Assembly (NCBI GenBank): GCA_964415245.1
Contig: CAYQAJ010000089.1
Location: 1-17,908, forward strand
Length of the DNA stretch: 17,908 bases
Direction of reading: 5' to 3'
Origin: CAYQAJ01 sp964415245
Lineage (GTDB): Bacteria; Planctomycetota; Planctomycetia; Pirellulales; Pirellulaceae
The translations under genes were made by a program, and so were the position numbers. A model generated the notes under the pieces. The model had not been told where the DNA came from. It saw nothing but the letters and a program-made list of their open reading frames with translations, and made no database searches. Shown one piece after another: positions 1 to 6,080 of this stretch. Position 1 is the first letter of the stretch; each line of letters begins with the position of its first letter.

Positions 1-12
1 CGTCACGGTCAT
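1..12 (-). CDS. 5' end of a truncated minus-strand gene
   Basis: Only the first four codons (M-T-V-T) are inside the window. On the minus strand an ATG at 12-10 follows a strong ribosome binding site (AGGAGGG, 19-25) with six bases between them, which is why I call a start here. The gene reads in the same direction as the ParE-type toxin that ends at 130, about 117 bases upstream, so it could belong to the same transcript. Its product cannot be judged from four residues. Confidence 0.45.
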
Positions 13-129
13 CGAATTCCCTCCTCGGCGGCTCCACTTCAAGATACCACGACCGAGCCGCGACGAACAGCATTTTCGGGCAATGGCACATCGTGTATCA
101 GCGAGTCAGAGGGCATCTCATTTTCTTCC

Positions 130-426
130 TCAAGCGCGGGCCTGCCACGTAGAAGGATCTCGACCTCCGTGCATCAGCGCGAGCACTTCGACGCGGTCGT
201 CGTGAATTCGGTAATACACGACGTACGTGAACCGCCGCAACCGCGCCGCCCGGACGTTCCGCCAGGCGACGCCGTATGATTCTGGCATGGCGCCGATTCG
301 GCCCAGTACTTCGTGGAGCTGATCCAAGAACGCTTGTCCCAAGCCCGCCCGCTCGGCTTCGAGGTAGTCTCTCACCTCCTCAGCATCGCGGCTCGCTTCC
401 GGACGGAGAACGACGGGCAAACTCAC
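130..426 (-). CDS. RelE/ParE-family type II toxin
   Basis: The predicted protein has 98 residues, the usual size of a ParE/RelE toxin. The C-terminal half carries the family pattern RRFTYVVYYRI, then DDRVEVLALMHGGRDP and a final W. The helical N-terminus (EASRDAEEVRDYL) also fits. I chose the GTG at 426 because it overlaps the antitoxin stop codon (GTGA) and follows a GAGGAA ribosome binding site in the end of the antitoxin gene; a longer open frame upstream only shadows the antitoxin. Family members of this fold either cut mRNA on the ribosome or poison gyrase; the sequence does not say which. The tight coupling to the antitoxin gene at 423-644 supports a functional TA pair, neutralised by complex formation. 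Confidence 0.88.
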   Translation of the reverse strand: MSLPVVLRPEASRDAEEVRDYLEAERAGLGQAFLDQLHEVLGRIGAMPESYGVAWRNVRAARLRRFTYVVYYRIHDDRVEVLALMHGGRDPSTWQARA

Positions 427-644
427 GGCTTCCTCGACAACCGGGCTCGCACAGTTTCCCACGGCTCGGCGGATTCGGGGTTGGCATCGGCGGCCGCGAT
501 GCGCCGCTCCAGCTCGCGCAGATGCCATTCGGGGGGCGTAAAGGGGACGTCGTCGGGCAGACTGTCCCAAATGAGCATGATGAGCTCGCACCGCTCCTGG
601 GGGCTGAGTCGGTCAATGCCGAACTGTTCCAGGGTGATGGTCAT
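423..644 (-). CDS. Addiction-module antitoxin (Unstab_antitox / TIGR02574-type)
   Basis: This is a 73-residue protein with the conserved pattern LSPQERCELIMLIWDSL near the N-terminus, a central PPEWHLRELERRIAAADANP helix and a C-terminal PWETVRARL. The pattern is typical of the short 'putative addiction module component' antitoxins paired with ParE/RelE toxins. The ATG at 644 is preferred over one 18 codons upstream because GGAGGA sits nine bases before it. The gene overlaps the toxin start by three bases, so translation is probably coupled. Antitoxins of this type normally bind the toxin and may autoregulate the operon. No clear operator is visible, but a 75-bp repeat shared with the DUF433 gene lies upstream (700-775). 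Confidence 0.88.
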   Translation of the reverse strand: MTITLEQFGIDRLSPQERCELIMLIWDSLPDDVPFTPPEWHLRELERRIAAADANPESAEPWETVRARLSRKP

Positions 645-986
645 CAAAGAAATCCTCCGGTAGCCAATCGACTCCTCGACGTGGAATCCGAGGGGCATAG
701 ATCATTGAACCAAACTCCGACTGCGGCTGCAACTTTTGGCTGGCGGCGGGGGTAACCGATTGTCGGAACCTGAGAACTGATCCGACGCGGTCGGAGGAGG
801 CGACAGTTTCGCGTCCCCGAGTCGCCATGTCTCCGCGTCCCCGCGTCAGTCACCCAGCCTCCGTTTCGCGCTTTCGCCCTTTCGCGGATTCGCGATTCCA
901 TCAGGCAATTCGTGCGGTCAGTGGGCGGCGCCCAGCGATGGGGCAATTGAGCGTTTCTTCCGGCACGGCGCGAAAGGCGTTGGCGA
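645..986. other. Intergenic region with repeats, no gene
   Basis: This 342-base stretch separates the ParE-type TA pair from the lipoprotein gene; both genes are on the minus strand. It contains one copy of the 75-bp TA-upstream repeat (700-775) and a short low-complexity patch around 812-850 in which tccccg and ccgcgtc units recur. A small palindrome, TGGGCGGCGCCCA (920-932), lies downstream of the lipoprotein stop and could form a hairpin, but there is no following T-run on either strand. The open frames crossing this region have no recognisable protein features or ribosome binding sites. Confidence 0.6.
700..775. repeat. 75-bp dispersed repeat upstream of a TA pair, copy 1
   Basis: The stretch matches 2369-2443 at roughly three quarters of positions by eye. 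The shared core starts GATCATTG, continues with ACCAAAC, CCGAC, TGCAACTT and TGGCGGCGG, and ends in CGATTGTC. It starts 55 bases upstream of the antitoxin start codon at 644, in the same orientation relative to the downstream gene as copy 2. It could carry a promoter or be an intergenic mobile remnant. Confidence 0.75.
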
Positions 987-1667
987 TTACTCGGCGACTC
1001 GGAATTCTTTCACGCGGTAGAATCGCTTCAGGCCGTTCTTGGCTTTGCCGTCCTCGATGTTTTCGATGACGCGCTCTTTTACGAAGTCCATGCGCTGCCA
1101 GTCGGTCATGAGCAGCATGTCGTTCTCGAATGCCACGGAGAACCCGTAGGTGTACTTGTTCTTGTCGCCGACCGTCGCCAGAACGTCGACGCAGCCGTCG
1201 CCCGGGCTGGTTTCGTAGACGCCGCTAAGCTCGACCGTCAGCATGTAGACCCGCACCGTGCCGTCGGCGCTAAAGGCGACGTCTTCGCCCATGCCCACCC
1301 TGCGCCAGTCCTCCCACTTTCCGTCGCGGTATCGGGCATCGGCGCGCCAAACGCCGACCAGTTTTTTCAACACATCGGCCGGCGGCGGCGCGGCGACCGC
1401 CTGGGGCGCATTCTGCTGCGCTTCCCGCATCTGGCGAATGACTTCGTCGCGACTTTTCGCCTTGCTCGCGCCGGAAGTGCTTCCCTTCGCTCCGCCTTGC
1501 GCCGAGTTCTTCGGCTGGGCGGCAGGCTGACCACAGCCGATCGCCACGGCGAGGACGGAGCCACAGAAAACGATGACCAGCCAATGTTTCGCCCGGGAGC
1601 GCCGCTCGGCACCGAATACGACTCGCAGCGCTTCGGCTCGGTACGCAGAGGGCATGGCCTGCATCAT
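987..1667 (-). CDS. Hypothetical lipoprotein with lipocalin-like beta domain
   Basis: From the ATG at 1667 the product has 226 residues. It begins with a charged n-region, a hydrophobic stretch (residues 29-43) and a lipobox-like VAIGC with the cysteine at about residue 45. That predicts signal peptidase II processing and membrane anchoring. A low-complexity Ala/Gln/Pro/Ser linker (46-98) follows. A C-terminal domain begins LVGVWRAD, like the first strand of small lipocalin-like stress domains, and is rich in alternating beta patterns. The frame is open further upstream, but that part contains an intergenic palindromic repeat (1743-1774), so I reject the longer start. No strong ribosome binding site is visible, and ATGs at 1664 and 1655 are alternatives. 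Its function is unknown; an envelope role is inference. Confidence 0.7.
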   Translation of the reverse strand: MMQAMPSAYRAEALRVVFGAERRSRAKHWLVIVFCGSVLAVAIGCGQPAAQPKNSAQGGAKGSTSGASKAKSRDEVIRQMREAQQNAPQAVAAPPPADVLKKLVGVWRADARYRDGKWEDWRRVGMGEDVAFSADGTVRVYMLTVELSGVYETSPGDGCVDVLATVGDKNKYTYGFSVAFENDMLLMTDWQRMDFVKERVIENIEDGKAKNGLKRFYRVKEFRVAE

Positions 1668-1742
1668 TCGCTGTGCGTAACTCGTGGACACGGGCGAAAC
1701 TCGCTTGTGGTTCGACGCGAATTCAGTCGGTTCGCGGCGCAG

Positions 1743-1774
1743 GCGGACGGCACGGCGGAGCGTGCCTGCTACGT
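1743..1774. repeat. 32-bp palindromic repeat, copy 1
   Basis: This 32-base unit is identical to 2472-2503. Its core is a hairpin with stem GGCACG / CGTGCC and a six-base loop, flanked by GCGGAC and TGCTACGT. It lies between the lipoprotein gene and the remnant DUF5615 toxin, both on the minus strand. The form resembles REP-type extragenic palindromes. Confidence 0.85.
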
Positions 1775-1791
1775 TTCGTGCCGGCTCTGAG

Positions 1792-1806
1792 CTTATCCAG
1801 AAACCG
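1792..1806. repeat. Relic end of the CGAAAACCGT inverted-repeat element
   Basis: The stretch GCTTATCCAGAAACCG-like closely matches the outer arm of the miniature elements at 3167-3284, 4198-4400 and 10370-10518. Only one arm is recognisable; the second arm is missing or has decayed. It lies one base beyond the stop codon (1808-1810) of the reading frame at the end of the DUF5615 remnant. Confidence 0.5.
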
Positions 1807-1807
1807 C

Positions 1808-2103
1808 TTATTGATCCCAGTAGGCAGCATACTCGGGCCGATCCCATTCCGTGCGCCCTGCTGCCGTCATCTCTACCCAGATGCCGAAGGGAATTCCCGC
1901 CGGACTCGCATATACCCCGTCTCCCAGCGTCAAATGGGAAAGGTAGTCGCGGTTCGCCCGGAACTCCTCGAACGCCTCCGAACAGTCGGCCAAAATGTCT
2001 GCTGGCCTAGCGGGGTTGATGCCGCGCGAACAACGTCGTGCCCCAAACCGCTCAGGAAGGCGATCGTGATGGCATAGACATCTTGGTCGGCGAGAAACTT
2101 CAT
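1808..2103 (-). pseudogene. Broken DUF5615 (PIN-like) toxin joined to an unrelated tail
   Basis: The ATG at 2103 overlaps the DUF433 stop codon (ATGA), the normal arrangement of DUF433-DUF5615 TA pairs. The first 28 residues (MKFLADQDVYAITIAFL, then GLGHDVVRAA) match the start of DUF5615 proteins, including the acidic residues D6 and D8. After that the frame gives a low-quality Arg/Ser/Thr-rich tail and stops at 1930 after 57 residues; family members usually have about 110-120. Another frame is open to 1808 and reads like real protein (DILADCSEAFEEFRANRDYL, GVYASPAGIPFGIWVEM), but it is not the usual DUF5615 C-terminus. I infer a deletion or recombination, plus a frameshift, that fused two genes. 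The toxin is probably inactive. The origin of the tail is unrecognised. Confidence 0.65.
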
Positions 2104-2330
2104 TGCGTCGTCGCAACATCGATGTCTTCAGCCGCCAGCACGTCAATCGCGTACTGAATGCACGCGCGAACGTCGTCCGGCTCCAGGTCGGGGTAGTAAT
2201 CGCGGACGATGTCGACAAAGGCCAGGCCTTCGCGGACCAACTCCAGGACACTTTGCACGGGAATCCTGGTGCCGGCCACGCATGGCTTTCCAAAATGAAT
2301 TTCAGGGTTGACGGCAATACGACTTTTCAT
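2100..2330 (-). CDS. DUF433 family antitoxin
   Basis: The 76-residue protein shows the DUF433 pattern throughout: an N-terminal RIAVNPEIHFGKPCVAGTRI, then VQSVLELVREGLAFVDIVRDY and YPDLEPDDVRACIQYA. This is a small DNA-binding helix-turn-helix family often paired with DUF5615/PIN-like toxins and proposed to act as the antitoxin. The ATG at 2330 has a GAGG ribosome binding site eight bases upstream (2338-2344 region). It overlaps the following toxin start by four bases. Since the toxin is broken, this antitoxin is either a leftover or has taken on another regulatory or protective role against related toxins. The 75-bp TA-upstream repeat (2369-2443) begins 39 bases before its start. Confidence 0.87.
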   Translation of the reverse strand: MKSRIAVNPEIHFGKPCVAGTRIPVQSVLELVREGLAFVDIVRDYYPDLEPDDVRACIQYAIDVLAAEDIDVATTQ

Positions 2331-2368
2331 GGTTCATCCTCGGCATCGGGCACCGCTTCACGCCTACC

Positions 2369-2443
2369 GATCATTGGACCAAACACCGACCGTGACTGCA
2401 ACTTCACGTTGGCGGCGGATCAAGCGATTGTCCGAAGCCGAGA
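2369..2443. repeat. 75-bp dispersed repeat upstream of a TA pair, copy 2
   Basis: This is the partner of 700-775. The best conserved blocks are GATCATTG, ACCAAAC, CCGAC, TGCAACTT, TGGCGGCGG and CGATTGTC. It lies 39 bases upstream of the DUF433 start codon on the minus strand. Confidence 0.75.
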
Positions 2444-2471
2444 GCAGAATGCTGAGAGCTGACAGCTTCGT

Positions 2472-2503
2472 GCGGACGGCACGGCGGAGCGTGCCTGCTA
2501 CGT
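2472..2503. repeat. 32-bp palindromic repeat, copy 2
   Basis: The copy is identical to 1743-1774 across all 32 bases and in the same orientation. The GGCACG / CGTGCC stem is intact. Confidence 0.85.
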
Positions 2504-2577
2504 GGCGCGCGCGGAGCACTTCAGGTTCGCGTGGGAGAGAGGAAAGGTGCAAGGGCCGTAACGACTACGTTCACTTG

Positions 2578-2631
2578 CCGGGCCGGCTGCAACGAACGTG
2601 ATGTCATGAAAAACCGTAGTGCCGGCCCGGT
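2578..2631. repeat. Inverted repeat upstream of hicBA
   Basis: CCGGGCCGGC (2578-2587) and GCCGGCCCGG (2622-2631) are exact reverse complements with 34 bases between them. Each arm also contains a smaller self-palindrome. The site is about 30 bases upstream of the proposed hicBA -35 box, so it could be an operator, a terminator-like hairpin for incoming transcription, or another intergenic repeat. Confidence 0.55.
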
Positions 2632-2662
2632 CAGCACGGTCACCCCGGTCACGCGCAACGCC

Positions 2663-2691
2663 TTGTTCGTTGGGCTTATCCGCGGTAAAGT
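2663..2691 (+). promoter_or_regulatory. Putative sigma70-type promoter of hicBA
   Basis: TTGTTC (2663-2668) and TAAAGT (2686-2691) are separated by exactly 17 bases, with four of six matches to each consensus box. Transcription would begin about 16 bases before the hicB start. The spacing and position are good, but the match alone is modest evidence in a GC-rich genome. Confidence 0.4.
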
Positions 2692-2714
2692 ACAAGTAGG
2701 GGAGGGCCCTGACC

Positions 2715-2960
2715 ATGAGCGATGGCGCGACCACTGCTCTACCGATTGTTGTCGATGTTGCCGTTAATCTCACGGCGATTGTCCGCCCGGAACCCGACGC
2801 CGGCGGCTATTCGGGCTTCATCCCCGCACTTCCTGGCTGTCACACCCAAGGAGAAACGCTCGACGAAGTCCGGGCCAACTTGCGCGAGGCCGCCGAGGGC
2901 TGGCTCGCCGTTGCCCACGAAGATGGTCTTGCCCGCGATGCAGCGGGTGAAGCACCGTGA
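2715..2960 (+). CDS. hicB: HicB-family antitoxin
   Basis: The 81-residue protein contains the HicB partial RNase H-like pattern: VNLTAIVRPEPDAGGYSGFI, then PALPGCHTQGETLDEV and ANLREAAEGWL. It is a short HicB: no separate C-terminal HTH or ribbon-helix-helix DNA-binding domain follows, only a short AHEDGLARDAAGEAP tail. A GGGGAGGG ribosome binding site lies just before the ATG. The gene overlaps hicA by four bases (GTGA). The order is antitoxin then toxin, the reverse of E. coli hicAB but common elsewhere. The product is expected to bind and block HicA. Without an obvious DNA-binding domain, autoregulation would need another mechanism. Confidence 0.9.
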   Translation: MSDGATTALPIVVDVAVNLTAIVRPEPDAGGYSGFIPALPGCHTQGETLDEVRANLREAAEGWLAVAHEDGLARDAAGEAP

Positions 2961-3163
2961 AGATCGTCTCCGGCAAGCGGATGTGCCGCATTCTTGAGCA
3001 GCGCGGCTGGACGTTGGCTCGCATTCACGGCGCCCATCACATCTATCGGCACCCAGCCGCGGGTCGCAGGACGGTAGTTCCCGTGCACGGTAATCAGGAT
3101 TTGAAGCCCGGCACCCAGCGCGGCATCATGCGCGATGCCGGATTGACCGACGCGGACCTGTGA
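2957..3163 (+). CDS. hicA: HicA-family mRNA interferase toxin
   Basis: The 68-residue protein has the compact HicA double-stranded RNA-binding-like fold signature. It begins with SGKRMCRILEQRGW, followed by GAHHIYRHP with the expected active-site histidine (H27 or H28), VPVHGNQDLKPGT and a final IMRDAGL. HicA proteins cleave mRNA and tmRNA in a translation-independent way. It starts with GTG at 2957 inside the hicB stop codon, so the two are translationally coupled. All key positions are present, so the toxin looks intact. The stop codon at 3161-3163 is followed within three bases by the miniature inverted-repeat element. Confidence 0.9.
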   Translation: MKIVSGKRMCRILEQRGWTLARIHGAHHIYRHPAAGRRTVVPVHGNQDLKPGTQRGIMRDAGLTDADL

Positions 3164-3166
3164 CGG

Positions 3167-3284
3167 GCTATCTGGAAACCGTCAGGGACTGGCTCATTTT
3201 GCGTAGCGGATGACGGGCTTACGCTCTCCCGCTATCGATTTTGCGGAGCAAAATGTGCCTGCCCCCAACGGTTTTCGGATAAGC
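3167..3284. mobile_element. Miniature inverted-repeat element, copy A
   Basis: A 118-bp element has imperfect terminal arms of about 36 bases. The left arm runs GCTATCTGGAAACCGTC then GGGACTGGCTCATTTTGC (3167-3202). The right arm, read as its complement, runs GCTTATCCGAAAACCGT then GGGGCAGGCACATTTTGC (3284-3248). A smaller hairpin (TAGCGG / CCGCTA) lies in the middle. There is no coding capacity. It fills the gap between the convergent hicA and creatininase genes and could act as a two-way terminator. The arms differ by CTGGCT versus CAGGCA, which gives the element an orientation. Confidence 0.8.
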
Positions 3285-3285
3285 G

Positions 3286-4164
3286 CTACGTTTCGAGGCT
3301 GCGCTGGTTCCACGGGATTGGCATTGTCGGTTTGCGGCGGTGGTGATCGCGGCGCTGGTCCTTGGGGCGGTCCTGGAACCAGGTGATGAATCGCACGAGC
3401 TGCCGCACCGCTTCTTCGTAGGCTTGGCGTCCTTTCTCGGCCGTGGCCAGCTCGGCGTCGCCCAGCACGCCGGTTTCGCTGTAGCTGCTGGTCCACGAGA
3501 TGACGGTGGCCGGGCCGGCGGCGAACAGGTCGACCCAGTTGAAGGGGCTGTCCTCGTCGTTGAAGCTGATCGTGCCGCTTTTGATCTGGTCCTTGCGCAC
3601 GTTGTCGCCGTCGAGGAAGAGGTAGAGCGAAGTTTCCAGCTCGCAGGCGTGCGAACAACCGCCGGGGAATTTGCTCTCGCGCCAGCGGGGCAGAAACTCC
3701 TTGTCGACGGTGAGCAGGTTCCACCATGCGGCCAGCACGCACTCGGCGTCGGTTTCGAGGTTCGTGCGGCGGGCCACCAGGTCGAGGTTGGGCATGTTCG
3801 AGCCGTGGCCGTTCAACAGCACGATCTTGCGAAAGCCGTGGTAGGCGAGCGATTTGGTGATGTCGAGCGCATGGTGCATGAAGTGCTCGAAGTCGTTGTT
3901 GATCGTGCCGGGAAAGTCCATCACGTGGCCCGTGTAGCCGTACGCCACCACGGGCAGCACGAGCACACGATCGGGAATCTGCCGACCGGCCCCGGCGGCG
4001 ATTCCGGTGGGGCAGACCAGATCGACGTCCAACGGCAGGTGCGGCCCATGCTGCTCGACCGCCCCGCACGGCAAGATGCACACCTGGTTCATCTCGACGG
4101 CGTCGTTGATCTCGGGCCAAGTGAGCTTTTCGTAGCGATACTCGGTGGCGGCGCGGCTGGACAT
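3286..4164 (-). CDS. Creatininase-family metal-dependent amidohydrolase
   Basis: The 292-residue protein fits the creatininase family (creatinine amidohydrolase, FAPy deformylase ArfB, MftE) in length and motifs. These include CGAVEQHGPHLPLDVD (residues 33-48), giving the Glu37, His39 and Asp48 type ligands; VLLNGHGSN (115-123); and GCSHACELETS (169-179), where the usual HAGE is HACE. Members hydrolyse cyclic or linear amides with two metal ions. There is no signal peptide, so it acts in the cytoplasm. The ATG at 4164 has AGGA eight bases upstream. The Arg-rich end after about residue 265 is outside the core fold. Its substrate is unknown; two ceramidase-like hydrolases, a transporter and sugar enzymes nearby suggest catabolism rather than creatinine metabolism. 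Confidence 0.87.
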   Translation of the reverse strand: MSSRAATEYRYEKLTWPEINDAVEMNQVCILPCGAVEQHGPHLPLDVDLVCPTGIAAGAGRQIPDRVLVLPVVAYGYTGHVMDFPGTINNDFEHFMHHALDITKSLAYHGFRKIVLLNGHGSNMPNLDLVARRTNLETDAECVLAAWWNLLTVDKEFLPRWRESKFPGGCSHACELETSLYLFLDGDNVRKDQIKSGTISFNDEDSPFNWVDLFAAGPATVISWTSSYSETGVLGDAELATAEKGRQAYEEAVRQLVRFITWFQDRPKDQRRDHHRRKPTMPIPWNQRSLET

Positions 4165-4197
4165 GGCAATGATTCCTGTTGGTTATGCGACTTTGGG

Positions 4198-4400
4198 GTT
4201 ATTCGAAAACCGTCCCCGCACAGGGGGATAAGTGCAACGCAAGTTTTCAGTTTTCAGTTTTCAGCCAGAAGAAGCAGTACATGGACGTTGTTGGATGATC
4301 GGGGCGATGAATAGCTCGCCACGAATTGCCCGCCACTTCTACTGAAAACTGAACACTGAAAACTCGTCGTGAGCCAGTCACCTAGGGTTTTCGGATAAGC
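4198..4400. mobile_element. Miniature inverted-repeat element, copy B, with nested repeats
   Basis: Outer arms related to copies A and C are present: GTTATTCGAAAACCGT at the left (from 4198) and the complement GCTTATCCGAAAACC then GTGACTGGCTCAC at the right (4400-4369). Inside is a second inverted repeat built from TTTTCAG units: three in tandem at 4243-4263, answered by ACTGAAAACT and ACTGAAAACTC at 4341-4364. The element is longer (203 bp) and more decayed than the others. It occupies nearly the whole gap between the ceramidase-like and creatininase genes. Confidence 0.65.
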
Positions 4401-4402
4401 GA

Positions 4403-5860
4403 CTATTTCACGAGTGCTTCGAGCCGCTGGCCGAGTTCGTCGATCAGCATTTCGAGGCTGCCGGGTGCGAGCACGGCCACCGTCTCCTGGTAGATGCCTT
4501 TGCCGTAGGCGTCGGCGGTCGGCAAGTACCATGCCCGCGATCCGCCGGCGAGTACGATTACCACCAGCGGAATGGGCGCGATACGTTCGCGCAGGTCTCG
4601 CTGGAGCAGATTGTACGGTTCGCCGTCGACGGCCAGCCACACGGCGTCGCCCATCTTCCACAGTGCGACGGGGTAGGGGAAGCACTCGCCACGCGGCAGC
4701 ACCGCCAACCGCGTCAGCTGCCGCGACATACGTTCGACCATGGCTCGGGCGTCGGCCGCGTCGGAAGAACGCCCGGCTTCTCGAGCCGCCCGCTCCTTGG
4801 CGAGCCACTGTTCGTGCTCGCTGCGAGTTTCGTCGAGGTCGGGCAGATCGGCGCGGTAGGGCAGGTCGATCGTGAATTGGTCGAAACTCCAGCAACTTGC
4901 AGTCTTTCGTTCGGCGGCGTCGAGCGGTTCGTGCCGCCAGATGCCCAGCGTCGCACCGGAAATCACCGGCCCTTGATACACTTGCGCGGTGAGCGGCGGC
5001 GACATGCCTTCCAACACGCCGAGCGCCGCGTGGCCCACTTGCCGGCCGTTGCGATCGGCCAGCGCCGTGCCGCCGACGTAGCCGTCGCGCGGACCGAGGT
5101 CGCCCGAGGCGCCGAGAAGAAACACGCATGGCGCGCCGGTAGCATGTTCGACGAGTTCTCGCAGTGCGCCGGGATAGTCGGGGCTGATGAGGCGATTCTC
5201 GAACGACAGCGTCGTAGGGTGGCAGGCGTAGTTGACGATCGTGGCGGCGAGCGTGCCGTCATCGCGCGTCACGCGGGCGACCAGCAGCGTGTCGTCGGCC
5301 GGTTCGAGCGGATTGAGGCCGCACACGTACAGCCGCCGCTCTACGTCGTAGTAATCGCGGTCGGCGGCCAGATTGCAGTGACCGGTGGCATAGGTAATGG
5401 CGGCAGGCGCGACCGAACTGCGGGCCTCCTGGACGGCATCGGCGACCGATTGGGCGACCGATGCGAGATAGGGCGCGATCAGATCGCCGCCGGGAAGATC
5501 GGCGCGGCCGGGATCCATGAGCCCCGCCCCGTGCGTGTGGGAAAACGTGACCAGAAGCTGTACTGGATCGATAGATGCGCGCCGACACACGGTGTCGGCT
5601 AGCGCTTGCATGGCATCGGGAAAGAGCAGGCAGTGATCGATGGCCACGAGAATGAGCTGCTCGTTGGCGCCGGCCGAGTTGCCAGCACCATCCGATGGCC
5701 CGAATACCATGGCCGTCGCCGTGAGCGGTCGATGCACGCCTTCGGATCGATCGTGCTCCGCGGCACCCCACATACGGTGGTAGATGCCAACCGGCGGAGT
5801 GATGTCGCGGCGGGCGATGCCGAAGCGGCAGAGGGAATGGGGGGTTGTGAGACGAGTCAT
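4403..5860 (-). CDS. Neutral/alkaline ceramidase-like hydrolase, cytoplasmic
   Basis: The 485-residue protein resembles the N-terminal catalytic domain of neutral ceramidases (PF04734-like). It has FGIARRDITPPVG (residues 13-25), SHTHGAG (107-113), NYACHPTTLS (210-219), LGASGDLGPRDG (249-260) and VDGEPYNL (411-418), followed by a Tyr-rich AWYLPTADAYGKGIYQE (443-459). These supply the His, His, Glu and Tyr metal ligands. The GDVSP-type nucleophile serine of true ceramidases is replaced (GDLGP), so ceramide hydrolysis is doubtful. No signal peptide is seen. A weak AAGG precedes the ATG at 5860. It lies 220 bases downstream of the MFS gene in the same direction and probably acts on an imported substrate. 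The true reaction is unknown. Confidence 0.8.
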   Translation of the reverse strand: MTRLTTPHSLCRFGIARRDITPPVGIYHRMWGAAEHDRSEGVHRPLTATAMVFGPSDGAGNSAGANEQLILVAIDHCLLFPDAMQALADTVCRRASIDPVQLLVTFSHTHGAGLMDPGRADLPGGDLIAPYLASVAQSVADAVQEARSSVAPAAITYATGHCNLAADRDYYDVERRLYVCGLNPLEPADDTLLVARVTRDDGTLAATIVNYACHPTTLSFENRLISPDYPGALRELVEHATGAPCVFLLGASGDLGPRDGYVGGTALADRNGRQVGHAALGVLEGMSPPLTAQVYQGPVISGATLGIWRHEPLDAAERKTASCWSFDQFTIDLPYRADLPDLDETRSEHEQWLAKERAAREAGRSSDAADARAMVERMSRQLTRLAVLPRGECFPYPVALWKMGDAVWLAVDGEPYNLLQRDLRERIAPIPLVVIVLAGGSRAWYLPTADAYGKGIYQETVAVLAPGSLEMLIDELGQRLEALVK

Positions 5861-5904
5861 GCGTTTGCCTTGAGGCGAGTTTTCAGTCGGAGGACGTCCG
5901 TAGT

Positions 5905-6041
5905 CAGTAGTCCGTTGTCAGTTGTATGGAAGGACACATCGGAATCGCGGCGAATCTTGGTGGCTGTGCGTCGATTCCATTCACCGCCAACTAATCGTTC
6001 CGCCGTCTCAGACAACTGACCACGGACAACTGACAACTGAC
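5905..6041. repeat. Inverted repeat of CAGTTGTC units in the MFS-ceramidase gap
   Basis: CAGTAGTCCGTTGTCAGTTGT (5905-5925) is answered by a stretch at 6012-6041 whose complement reads GTCAGTTGTCAGTTGTCC then GTGGTCAGTTGT. The 86 bases between the arms have no recognisable content. The repeat lies in the 220-base gap between the MFS gene (ending 6081) and the cytoplasmic ceramidase-like gene (starting 5860). It is a different family from the CGAAAACCGT elements. Confidence 0.65.
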
Positions 6042-6080
6042 AAATCACCGCGTCGGTCGAGCGCCACATAAATGTGGCGG

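Larger units (their letters stand above)
2331..2714. other. Divergent intergenic region between DUF433 and hicBA
   Basis: This 384-base spacer separates the divergent DUF433 and hicB genes. From left to right it holds the second 75-bp TA-upstream repeat, the second 32-bp palindromic repeat, a 10-bp perfect inverted repeat with a 34-base spacer (2578-2631), and a plausible sigma70 promoter for hicBA (2663-2691). I see no convincing coding region. Confidence 0.6.

Noticed and set aside
39..116. 25-codon open frame on the minus strand between the toxin gene and the truncated gene
   Set aside because: Very short, no ribosome binding site, no recognisable features.
4243..4263. Tandem TTTTCAG units as a possible CRISPR array
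   Set aside because: The 7-base units have no spacers between them, and no cas genes are present.
3340..4314. 324-residue plus-strand open frame across the creatininase gene
   Set aside because: The minus strand has clear creatininase motifs; the plus-strand product is Val/His/Gly-rich with no family pattern and no ribosome binding site.
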